From Cricetomys ansorgei (lineage: Eukaryota; Chordata; Mammalia; Rodentia; Nesomyidae): a DNA stretch of 64,000 bases. A model generated the notes under the pieces. The model was not told the DNA's origin and did no database searches. It saw nothing but the letters and a program-made list of their open reading frames with translations. Positions 36,804-47,400 of the stretch are shown here, piece by piece (within the stretch, counting starts at the first letter, position 1; every line of letters starts with the position of its first letter). Both the position numbers and the translations under genes were made by a program. The stretch is from the NCBI GenBank assembly GCA_026225945.1, contig JAMJFZ010004031.1, positions 6,288,001 through 6,352,000 on the forward strand, written 5' to 3'.

Positions 36804-38889
36804 TCCTTTTTAGTTGTCACTAAAGATTTTCCCACCATGCGCGTTTTCCCCACCATGGCTGCCCAACCACAGTTTTGCCATCTCTAGGCTGAGCACCCAC
36901 TCAGGAACACGGTGTCGGGGGCTATGGGTCCATGGCATCCTTCCCTGTCTTTGATGGACCTCAGTTAGCCGACCCTTTAATGCAGGGTGAGGGTACAATT
37001 ATAGGGGTACAAGAGGAGGAGGAGCCAGTGACCCTGGGAATGTCCATTGGTTAGGACAAGGATGCTGGGAGCAGCCTCGTAATGGAGTTTAAGCCTGTGT
37101 TTCCAGCCTGCAGGGCAAACATAGCGTCTTTGCTTCACTGAAGCAGGCAGTATTACTATCTGATAATTTAGCTGGGTTTAGGCCAGGTCTAAGGTGTAGA
37201 ACAATGAACGCCTGCCATTTTCAAACGATGCGGGGGTTCAAAAGCCAGCTTCAACACACTCTTGCCCCTTGGACAGTCCCACACTTTTTCTCCCTAAAAT
37301 GGGAGAATAAGGATATTTCTTCCACTGGGTGCACTGAGGATTTAATAGGGAAGAGTTACATGAAGCCTGGGTATAGGACCTGACAGAGTTACATACGTAA
37401 TAGGTGTGAATATTTATTCTTTATTTCCAGACTTCTGAAAATTACACAAATAGATACTCTAAGGCTGGCAGTAATTTGAAAGCATTTCTTTCAAGAATTC
37501 AGGGCTTGATTCTGTGTTTCCTGCTATTGTTAGATTATTTGTTTTCCAAAATACTGTTTAAAAGCTGTTGGGAGCCTCATATGGTAGTCGATACATTATC
37601 TTAAGTAATTTAATGCAAATTAATTTTTACACAACCTTGAGTTTCAAAAGCCATTGGACTGGGGAGGGAAAACGTGAGGTTTAGGAGGCTGTTTGCTGCC
37701 TCCATCTGGACCCTGGAGTGGCCCCATCTGCACTCACAGGGACCACCAGCTCTCAGCCGCTCCCTTGCCAAACAGTGTGCGGAGCCTTTAACTGAGGAGC
37801 ACACTTGTGTGGGTGGAAAGACGGGCGCTCGCTCGTGGGAAACCTAAGGGGATTCCTTGGGCATTTCAAAGTTCCATTTCTGAACCATCACCCAGGTTAG
37901 ACCTCAGGTTTACAGCTTGCTTTGTTTCTGAATTTCCTTCTCTCTCGAGATTCCAATTCCCATTCTCTGACAGGGTTTCACAGGCCACATTTGAGAGCTT
38001 TGGACTTGCTCTGCTGAGCACATCAGCACTCAGTGGGAGCCACTAAACGGTTCAAGAGGGAATCACAAGCTCAGGGGCCCTGTGAGAGCTGACTGGACTA
38101 GAGCAAAAGGGAGGCAGGGAGACTAGTTTAGGGTGCTGTCACGGAACTCAGATGGAGGTGTATGGTAGCCTGAGCGGGGCTGTGGCATCAGCAGCAGACA
38201 GAAGTACACAGACCCTTGGAAAGGGGGGTGAACAGGTTGGTGACTGTGGCGTGCAAGTGAAGAAGGGAGGACTGTGGGTTTCAGAGTGGAACCACTGCGT
38301 GGATGACAAGGTTCAGCGCCTGAGAGAATGGCCCTGTGAGCAGAAGGCGGTCTGACGGAAGGCGATGAGTTCAGCCACGCATGGTCAAATCACCGTGTCT
38401 CCAGCAATGACAGCGCTTGGGAGAAGAGTGGATCGAATGTGACTCATCACTGCAAAGTGGCATGTGCAATCTGGAGCTGTGTCTGTTAACCCATCAATAA
38501 TCTTTGCCTTTTGAAACCTAGAAGTTCAGCAGTTCACTAATTTATAAGTTGAGACTCGCCGCCACACTGGGCTGCTTCTTTCTGAGACCACATGCCATAA
38601 ATAGAAACCTCCTGTGTTCCTCAGAGACACTCTGGCCCCGTGACTCATAGCCGAAGGCCTGCCACTGCTGGTGTGTCCCTCGCCCCTCCTGCGGGAGGTC
38701 TGCATGGCTGTGGCAGCTGCACATAGTATCTGTGCTCTTTCATTTCAAAATTCTGGTCCCCAAAGGACCCCTGATGGTTTCACTCAGAAAGGAAACAGTC
38801 GTAGTGGTAGAGCAAGGCTACAAAATATGTCTGCGCTGAGCACCGACTCTAATTGTCCATTTTATCAAAAACCGAAAGGGCAGAGGTGT

Positions 38890-38937
38890 AGCCTTGCCTC
38901 ACACATCCCGGGTTCAACCCTGGGCAATTTTTAAAAG
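38890..38937 (+). repeat. Possible ID-type SINE fragment
   Basis: The block 'cttgcctcacacatcccggg' with 'ttcaaccctgggcaa' resembles the box B half of a tRNA-derived ID element. It is short and could be chance similarity. Confidence 0.4.
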
Positions 38938-39427
38938 GGAGTGGGGACTTTTAAAAGCGTTGTGTTATGATGCTTGGGTGATACGGATACCCTGTGCCCA
39001 CATCAGCATCTGGAGCACAGAGAGGAGAGAGGTCCAGGTGCCAGGTCTGTGTGTTCATCTTAGGTTTATCTGCTCTCACCTTTCCCAGGGCTTTGATCTA
39101 AGTAATAGCTAGAGTCTGTGTTCGCATTCTCTTCTTAGCATGGTTAATATAAGCCTCTTGCTCTATATCCTAGACACTGTTTATATGTATTTATTTGGCA
39201 GAATCTATCAAAATGCAAATTTACATACTATTTGACTCAGAAATCCTAATTCTACAATTTGACCTTCTGATACTCTTCATCTACAAAATGGACATATACA
39301 GAATATCCTTGAACCATTACTTAGAATAGCCAAATATAAACAACACTTAATTTTCATTAACAACAGAGTATTGGTTTAACAGATTTGACAGCTGTTGAAC
39401 CCTAGCTAGCCATTAAAAAAAAAATCT

Positions 39428-39592
39428 CACTAGGTGGTGGTGATGCACACCTTCTCCAGAGGCAGAAGCAAGCAGATCTCTGTGAATTCAAAGCCAGCCT
39501 GGTCTACAGAATGAGTTCCAGGACAGACAGACTTACAACAGAGAAACCCTGTTTCAAAAAACAAAAACAAACAAACAAACAAACAAACTCAC
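39428..39592 (+). repeat. B1 SINE with (CAAA)n tail
   Basis: The order 'aggtggtggtgatgcacacc', 'cagaggcagaagcaagcaga', 'tctctgtgaattcaaagcca', 'gcctggtctacagaatgagt' and 'agagaaaccctgtttcaaaa' is a near-complete B1, followed by (CAAA)n. Confidence 0.88.
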
Positions 39593-40032
39593 TTTTATCT
39601 TATATATATATAACTGTTTCTTGAAGGCTACACAAACAACTGATTGTATTTATTGTCTCTGAGAGTGAAAATTCAATGGTTGAGGCAGTATAGAAAGGAG
39701 ACTTTACACTATACCTTTTGTATCCTTGTGATCCCTTGAGCTATGTGAATGTTACTTATTGGAAATATAAATAGATAAGCTACATGTGCTAGTCACAAGA
39801 GAGCTCAACAATGGAGTGTGACTTTCAGAGCTGGAAAGGTGTCCCCTAGCCACCCAGATGGCTAGTTGTAAGGTGTGTCCTCTCATGCAAACAATATCCA
39901 AGTGCTCCTGATGGATTGAGAGTGTGCTAGTGGTATCAGTAAAGTTGCCCCAAGAGATGAGCTGTGCATTCCAACTTTTAAGTCCATTGGGTTTTCACAG
40001 GATCAACACAAGAGTCATGAGTCCCACACTGA

Positions 40033-40080
40033 TCTGGTTTAAAGTCTGGTTTAAAGCCTGGTTTAGAGTCTGGTTTAAAG
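40033..40080. repeat. Four tandem 12-bp units
   Basis: Four head-to-tail copies of TCTGGTTTAAAG occupy exactly 48 bp. Copies 1, 2 and 4 are identical; copy 3 reads CCTGGTTTAGAG. It is an isolated minisatellite-like array in the last Pde11a intron. Confidence 0.95.
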
Positions 40081-41440
40081 TGAGAGCCCCAAGGATTAGA
40101 CCCCTAGGAATAAGTTACAGGGCCATAGACTTGAGCTCAACACAACGAACAATATTCCAAAGCCAGAACAGTCAGAGTAAAGTGGACCTCTGAGGGAGAT
40201 GGTGTGCTCCTTGCTCCTGGGGACATTTAACTGGTAGTTGAATGACTGTGTGTGCGTATTCCACAGAGAAGTTGGGCCTCCTGTGGCTGATACAACCATC
40301 TATGAGTCCTTCATAGATGACCATAGTGGGTCACCTATGAGGAGGGGTTCACTTTCACAAAACCACCAAGAATGACCTGTCGGTGGCAAGCCTTCAGGAA
40401 TGGCCACATCTTTGTAAGTACTAGAAGCAGATCTCTTGCTGATAGCACTCGACTGATTAACCCTGAACCTTGGGGTTTAGATTTGCAAATAGTCCTTTCT
40501 TTGCAGACACCCCACTAGTTCCTTACCCTTGCAGCCAACATAGGTAACAAATATCAGAGCAGCTCCTCAAGACGTAGAACTTTAGTACCTTTGTCCAAAA
40601 CCACCACTTGTCCGAAGAAAAATGATTCTCCTTTATGGTAATCCTAGCTCAAGAGAAGAAAAAGAAAAAGAGGGAATTCTGAGAAAGAGGCATTTCTCCC
40701 TCACCCCAGCATTTTATTCCCCACAAAGGAAGCAAGAGGAGGAAGAAAGAAGAAAGACCTAGGAGGGAAAGCTGTTTGGGGCTAAGCCAAACAAACTTAA
40801 ATGCTTTAAAGAATAAATTGGTGGAGTAATTCGAATCATGGGCAGGTGCTAGGAATGTAATTTAGTAAATGCTCGGGAACCTGCCAAAGAAGAAAAAAAT
40901 GTGTTGCTTTTGAGATCATTTCCCAGCAGCTCCATAAAAGAAAACTGATTACAGGAATTTAATAAGTAAAACAGAGCCAGAAATAGTGTGATCAAATGAG
41001 TTTTTAATTACATTTCAAGCAGAAAAAAATTCCAATTCCTGCTCCTGGGATTAAAAAAAAAATAAGTTCTAGAGAAATGCTTTTGTAGCAGGAAAATAAC
41101 ATATACGATAATTTCCATAGGAATTACTGTAGTCAGTTTAATTAAAAGGCTTGATCAGAGTAAAGAGGATCCGGTGCCAAGGCATGCTAAATAAAACCCT
41201 GGCAGTCACTACTGCCTCACACTGCTGTCAAAAATAAATAAATAAACAGACAAACAAGCGAGCACTGAGCATTGAGCAGGATTTGGGCATCTGTATTTTT
41301 CCCGTGGAAATAAAGGGAGTTTTTGATCACTGGGTTATTGTGTTGCTTTGCTTTACTTGCATATGAAATAAGTAGCACACATAATTTTAAATGAGATGTT
41401 TCTAGTTAGTGTGACAAAGATCACTGGGAAGAGCATACAG

Positions 41441-41453
41441 GTGCGTGCGTGCG

Positions 41454-41489
<36 letters not shown>
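41441..41489. repeat. Alternating purine-pyrimidine tract (GTGC/GC/CA)
   Basis: Forty-nine consecutive bases alternate purine and pyrimidine without a break: GTGC units, then GCGC, then CA repeats. The left half is also close to self-complementary (GTGCGTGCGTGC against GCACGCGCGCAC, one mismatch). This is the classic composition for left-handed Z-DNA. Confidence 0.9.
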
Positions 41490-41946
41490 GGATGGGGAAT
41501 GGATGAGAATAAATATTACAGGGCAACAGTGTGAAGAGGAGTTTCCTCACTGGCAGGAGTCTCACGATTCATGCAGTTGTGTCTAGGGGGATATGTCGGG
41601 TTTACCGACAGGGTTGTGAGCTGTGCTTAAGGAAGGACATTCCACCATCTATCTATAGGACATATTGTTTCGGCTGAGAACTTTGCTCCCGGCCTCTTCT
41701 TAACCACAGTGCACACTTAGAGAGTGCTTTCTGGAAGATCCACAGATACTACTGTGGTTTTATTCTCTGTTCAACTTTTGTCCCCTTGTGATGAATGGGA
41801 CCCACCTGCAAAGAGTCTCCATGGGACCAGGGCTTTATCCCCTAGCCACAGAAGTAGGACTCAATTAGAAGCATCAGCTTTCCAAAGACAAGTACTCCTG
41901 TAGCCTCGTGCTCTTCCTGTTATTGCTGTGTAGTGAAAAACTGCCA

Positions 41947-42192
41947 TGGCTAACCTCAGGTGTCAGTGTGACTGACACTACCTAGAAGAGGAACCCTCAA
42001 CTGGACTGCCTCCATCAGAGTTGCCTGTGGGCGGGTCTGCGGGTAGTGCCACCCCAGTTCCGGTGAGCCTGGGTTATATAAGAAGAGTAGCTGAACAAGC
42101 CAGGAAGCAACATTCCCCCATGGTCTCCAGTTCAGTTCCTGCCTGCAGGTTCCTGGCTTGGCTTCCTTGATGATGGATTGTAACCTGTAAAA
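41947..42192 (+). mobile_element. Third copy of the unnamed rodent repeat (5' part)
   Basis: The blocks 'gaagaggaaccctcaactgg', 'ttgcctgtgggcgggtctgc', 'gggttatataagaagagtag' and 'gatgatggattgtaacctgt' follow the order of the reverse complement of the element at 22871-23275. It stops where a B1 fragment begins at about 42193. Confidence 0.65.
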
Positions 42193-42275
42193 TCTCTCTG
42201 AGTTTGAGGCCAGCCTCGTCAATACAGTGAGATCTAGGCTAGCCGTGGCATGGTAAGACTCTGTCAAAAAAAAGC
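42193..42275 (+). repeat. B1 3' fragment
   Basis: The block 'ctgagtttgaggccagcctc' with 'gactctgtcaaaaaaaag' is the 3' half of a B1. Confidence 0.65.
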
Positions 42276-42307
42276 AACAACAGCAAAGAGATGGAATGTC
42301 ACCAAAA

Positions 42308-42395
42308 TCTTTTTTTCTACTGCTGGGTCTTGAACACAGGGTTTTCCATAGACTGGACAAAGATTCTACCGCTGGGCTACCCTCTTAGCCTTTTT
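42308..42395 (-). repeat. ID/B4-type SINE fragment, minus orientation
   Basis: The blocks 'ctgctgggtcttgaacacag' and 'ttctaccgctgggctaccct' are the reverse complement of a tRNA-derived ID-type head, preceded by T-rich sequence. Confidence 0.6.
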
Positions 42396-42444
42396 ATTAG
42401 AATAGAGAAGAGCTCCTAGACCCTTCGCTATATACGGTCTATGT

Positions 42445-42672
42445 CAGTGGTTCTCAATCTGTGGGTTGAGACCCCTTGGGGAGAGGTCAAATGATCCTTT
42501 CACAAGGTTCACCTAAGGCCATCTGAGTAGCAGATATTTACATTATGATTCATAACAGCAGCAAAATTGCAGTTATGAAGTAGCAATGAAAATAACTTTA
42601 TGGTTGGGGGGTCACCACAGCATGAGGCACTGTATTAAAGGGTCGCAGCATTAGGAAGGTTGAGAACCACTG
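42445..42672 (+). mobile_element. URR1-like hAT non-autonomous element
   Basis: A 228-bp element begins CAGTGGTTCTCAATCTGTGG and ends GGTTGAGAACCACTG, so its termini are inverted repeats (CAGTGGTTCTCAA against TTGAGAACCACTG, perfect over 13 bp). The interior 'attatgattcataacagcag', 'gttatgaagtagcaatgaaa' and 'gggtcgcagcattaggaagg' is what I know of the rodent URR1 (hAT-Charlie) family. It has no transposase, so it was moved by a partner in trans. A clear 8-bp target duplication is not visible at these ends. Confidence 0.85.
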
Positions 42673-42849
42673 TGATGAGCAGCTTTATTGATATTTATTA
42701 TTTACATTTACTCGCTATATTTATTATGTTTATTCATATAGATATTTAACACACGACTTTGCTACTAATCATATTTCACTGGTTGAATATGTTGAAGTCT
42801 CTCCTAATAAGCAGTAAGACTTAAAATATAGGGGAAAGTAGGACAAAAC

Positions 42850-42935
42850 ACTAGGATTAGCGTGTAGCCCAGAGCTAGAGTACTTGCCTAGCGTACACAA
42901 AGCCTTGCGTCCTTAACACCACGGTACATAAATAA
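42850..42935 (+). repeat. ID-type SINE, plus orientation
   Basis: The order 'attagcgtgtagcccagagc', 'tagagtacttgcctagcgta' and 'cgtccttaacaccacggtac' followed by an A-rich tail fits a diverged tRNA-derived ID element. Confidence 0.65.
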
Positions 42936-44287
42936 GTAAAAAGCATTTAAAAGAAAGAAAAAGAACTCTATGAACTTTTAATTTTATCTTTTAAGTATAA
43001 AAAAAAACTTCTCAGTGGAACAGAGAGTTATGACATTTGGTCAGTGTTCTCCGTGCCCCTCTGGCTTGTAAGACGTTTGCGTACTGATGCTTAGCCTAAG
43101 CTTTCTGGGTCGGTTCTAGTCAGTTTGTAGGCATGTCCTCTGCCCACTCTGTGGGTGCCCATCTCCCAGTAGACTGATTCAAAAACTGCAGAAGGCTCGT
43201 GAACATCAAATTCAAGCAAGACAACTTAGTATCAAGATTCTCATTCCCCTGCCAGGGTCAGAAGCCCCTCAAAACACTTGGAACCAGGGACCTCTTTTCT
43301 TAAAAAGGAAGCATTAAATGCAAAAGGAAGCATATAGAAGGATCAATGGATCTTGTACAAGGAAGGACCCTAACGCAGTTTCATGAGCCTGGTGAACTAG
43401 CCTGGTGACCAACTGCTCTGTCTGGTTGCTCCTCACATTCCCTCTCACCTCATCTCCCCCCACACCTCTCCATTACTGTCTGCCATGTCCCTTTCCCTTT
43501 ACATCGTAACTGTTTCCATAAATGTTACTATTACAGTGAAAAGCAGATGTCTGGATTAAAAGGAATATAAGGTTTAAAACAATGAGGTTAGGACACTGAG
43601 AAAGGTAAGTAAGAGACTCGCAGCCAAGCTGACCAGATACAAGGAAGGACAGGGCTCCTGGTGAGGAACAAAGTCGTCTCAACAGGCTCCCACCAAGGCC
43701 CTTCCCCTCCCCCACACCTCAGAGGAACACTCAGGGCACTGTTGCCAGTTCACATCGTTCAGATCTAAGTCACCCCATGTTCATCTGTAAGTTCAGCATG
43801 GCTACCACACCTTTTGCCTTTGGAAAATGAGTCCCTTCTCCTGTCTTGGAAATTTACCTGGACTTTCTTAAGTGGGAAAGTTTGCCTGGGCATCTGTGGC
43901 AGAACCATTTTAAGTTTGTTTCTGAAAAATTTAAATTTACAGTCTACTGATAAGCAGCGCTCTCTCTGGCAGGCAGAGATAAGCGTATTAACAGATATGT
44001 GTGAGCTGCATTTTTGTGTCCTGCTTTGTTTGATGTGCTTGTAAACTCAGTCTACAAGGCTGCCTTTCCCTGGAGTAATTCACAGCCATCTTGCCTTTCG
44101 TTCTTCACGGGCTCTATGAATACAGCATACTAGCCTTGGGTGCCTACTTCTCAGAAATAGTTTGTGTTTACTAGAGTAATCATTTCCTTTGACCTAACCG
44201 GTTTCCATTCTCCTTATAAGCAGAAGGAACCAGAGTATACATATCCATGATCCAGCTTTCTTCTCACCTGTTTCTCTTTTGTCTTAG

Positions 44288-44443
44288 GCTTTGGTCAAGG
44301 TCAATGCAAAACTGAAGCCGATGCTGGATTCAGTGGCTGCCAATAGAAGGAAGTGGGAAGAGTTGCACCAAAAAAGACTGCAGCCCTCCACTGCCTCCCC
44401 AGGCCCTGCGGGTCTCCTGGTGGCCGGGGAAGACAGAAAATAA
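44288..44443 (+). CDS. Pde11a: Pde11a last coding exon: C-terminal end and stop
   Basis: The exon opens at ALVKVNAKLKPMLDSVAANR and continues RKWEELHQKRLQPSTASPGP, then AGLLVAGEDRK and TAA at 44441. The first 30 or so residues finish the last helices of the catalytic domain (LDSVAxNRxKWEELHQKRL is the characteristic PDE11 end), and the last 20 are a low-complexity, hydrophilic tail that I expect to vary between species. Together with the four exons upstream it gives about 151 residues, the C-terminal sixth of a protein that is about 933 residues in other mammals for the longest isoform. The acceptor is TCTTAG. A second open frame over the exon (44353-44607) is a shadow. Confidence 0.95.
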   Translation, partial: ALVKVNAKLKPMLDSVAANRRKWEELHQKRLQPSTASPGPAGLLVAGEDRK

Positions 44444-47400
44444 ACTGCCCAGAGCGGCTGCGCAACCCTAAGTTCCGGAGGGCCCTCTGCAGCCCGAAGG
44501 ATCTGCTTCAGCCAGCCTCACTATCCTATTCTTTCAGCTCAGACAGTCCCGAAGTTTTGGCTGTACCCAGAAGTGCTTGGCAGCAGAGGAACGGAAGGAT
44601 GAAGTAGGGAGTGAGGTGGAGAACTTGACCCTCGACTTTCCGTATTGAACCCACACTGCTGGCTTTGGATCCACGGACCTGAGGGCCATCAGCCCCACTC
44701 CTTCTGAGTTGCAGGGACACAGTGGTAAAAGTGTGATTGACGCTTTGGGCACTCTGCTGTTACGAGCATGTCCTTTCTTTGCAGCCTCTCTCGGAGCAGG
44801 CTTTCGTGCCAGACAGTCCCCAAAGCCCAGATATGCATTCTAGATGTTTTATTTGTAATCCTACTGCTTCTTAATGATGTACCAGACCCTTGGTCTTGCC
44901 TAACTGATAAACCTACTTTCATTACCACCAACTAATCCGGATCTTCCCAAAGGGTCCATAGTAGGAATATCATAAGTGTGTTTGTCTAATTGGTTACACA
45001 GGTTCGATAGCTCTACAGTGAGATCATGGCTCCTTTTCTCGGTTTTTTTAATTCAGCCTTCATTGTAGGCCGAGCCTTTTCCTAGGAGGAATGGACTAAT
45101 ACTTTATTAAAGCAAAGGTGAAGGGAAATCTACAGCCGCATGCACCACAAGTGACATATGAACACCTGAACTGTGCCAACAGTGAGACATATTTCACCCG
45201 CACAGAGGAGCCCTGTGGCTGAGCACCGACTCCCTTGAGGCCATAGTTTGGAGATAAGATTTAAGGTACCTCAATTTTACATTTTTCCTTAAGTGTAGAA
45301 AAGATTATTCGAGAAAAGCCAGAAAATAATGTCTGTGCAACCTATATCCTCTAGAAAGCCAGGTCTATAGCAAGTGAAAACACAACTGGATTAATTAGAA
45401 GTGCTGATCAGAAAGCTGAGTTGATGCCCATTTGACCAGAGACACTAAGGACAGGGTCTGTCTTACCCCAAAAAACACTGGGCTTCTGTCCAGTATCATT
45501 GTCATTAGCTGGGTGACTTTGGACAGGCCACTACACCTCTCCGTTACCCAAATTCTCAAGTGAAATTACACTAAGAGCTTATTTGCATTTTAACATGAAA
45601 ATCCTTTGTCCAAACAAACTTTCAAGGAAGCCCCAGGACACAAGACAGCTGACAGCTGACACCTTCCGTTTGGAGCTGGTCTTGGGGGCCCAGAGTCCAT
45701 ACATATCCTCACCTCTTTGTTCACATGCACGGTACTCCACAGAGAGACTCTGAACACTCTGAAAATCCTTGGGTGATGTGAAACCTCAGAGTCAGCCCAG
45801 CTCTGAACAATCAAAAACTCACAAAACATTTTTTTTTTTTTTACTTTTACTGATCAGTATCCGTTTTTAGCTTTACTCAAATCCAAAAGAAATAGGGGTC
45901 AGATTTCGGAGGGGTTGTTGCTTTCCTGGTACTCTGGAGATGTTTGAAGACAGAGGAGTAAAACGAATAAAATGAAATGACAATACCAAAACAGGAATGA
46001 TGGGAGCTGATGATCATCACAGGGAAGGCAGCTTTGTTGTGGTAAGAAACACAAATTAGAACCCATGCAAAGGGCAGGGCTAAAAGAAGAAAATAAGAGA
46101 GGACTACAGGAAAAATGGGGACTAAGGCAGATGTTTGAGACAGTGGCTAAGGAGAGGTGAAAGTCAATCCAAACAAAGAAAAATGTCACTTCTACCCAAA
46201 CCAAAAAGAAAAAAGAAAAAACGGTACAGAATCATGTCATCAATTGAGCAGGAAAGAGACAATTACACAGGGAGGGGCTTGACAAAGGAGAGAAGGAAGG
46301 AGCGAATGCACTAAGAAATAGTGTTGCTAGCTGCCCTTTACAGCTGTGTCTGCAGGGAAGACTGGAGAGACTGGAGAGGGAAATGAGTGCCGGAAAAAAA
46401 TTGCCTCCGCATAGCAGGTAAGAGGAGGCTGTTCAGATTTATGGATTTTATTAAGCCAGTTTTCTGAATCACTCTGCTATAAAGGAAAATAGCTTCTGCA
46501 GAGCTGTCTCCCCTCCTTCAGGTGAGGAACAAAGGATGGGTGGAGTTAGGAACAGACCCGGGTCTGCAAGATCATTGTGTGTCTGCAGCTCCGAGGCACC
46601 GCGGGGGTTTCTGGGTACTGCACCACATCACCGCATCACGTTTCCATCGCTGACAGGAATCAAGAATCAGTCCACATGAGTGTGCAGCGAACACACATCT
46701 GTTACCCTTCCTAACAACAAATAAATAAATAACCAGAAAAACGGGTGCCAGTCCTTCTACAGCAAACATTTTCAAGCATGTGCTTTTTGATAAAACTGGA
46801 CCCGGGGTCTTTCAGAGACTGCAGGCGGCAACAAGACAGTAGCTTGCCTCCACTCTGAATGTTGATGCTACATATTGCTGAAGGGGACATAATTTATAGC
46901 ACAAACTCTACGGCTTCCACTAAGGTTGAGTTTCCCTCTCATCTTATTGCCTTTTTATTGGCTTCACTGCACCGTTGCCAATAGCAACATCCACTGGTAG
47001 CAAAGGGAGTTCAACACCATTGCAATCTGCCATACAGTGGAGCCCTGACAATGTCAACCATCAATCAAATAGCTGTTTGTAATTGCCCCATCTATTTCTC
47101 CTGTCTCAAGGTATCTTTTTCATTGTGGGTCAAGATTCAGAAACTGCTGACTAATGCCCCAGGTCTGTTCCTCCATGACTATGGAGAAATGGGAGAGAGG
47201 ATGGTAGCCCTCTTGGTGCCAAACCCTGGAGGTTAGAGGTTGGAATTCTAGGACTTAAAGGTAGTTTTAAATCCCCTGTAAACAATTTCTTTCCCATGAA
47301 CATGACTTACGTGCCGTCCGTGCAGTCTCCTTTTCCGAAGCACAGAAAGAGGAAACTTCCCGATCCTTATTTATCACTGTTGCTTCCAGCTGGAGGAAGG

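Larger units (their letters stand above)
18348..44287 (+). other. Pde11a: Pde11a last intron, about 25.9 kb
   Basis: This large intron is mostly unique sequence. Recognised contents are a B1 (22348), a B2 split by a ~400-bp rodent repeat (22690-23310), purine tracts (24611, 26206), a CA repeat (26826), B2 (26896), a B2 fragment (28930), B1 copies (29808, 31637, 39428, 42193), ID-type SINEs (30605, 42850), a CA repeat (34384), a 4 x 12-bp tandem repeat (40033), a Z-DNA-type tract (41441) and a URR1-like hAT element (42445). The longest open frame outside Pde11a and Ttc30 (28133-28756, 207 codons) has no protein-like features that I recognise. The acceptor is TCTTAG at 44282-44287. Confidence 0.85.

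Noticed and set aside
44353..44607. Open frame of 84 codons overlapping the last Pde11a exon in another frame
   Set aside because: It crosses the true stop region in a different frame, while the Pde11a frame matches known protein up to the end.
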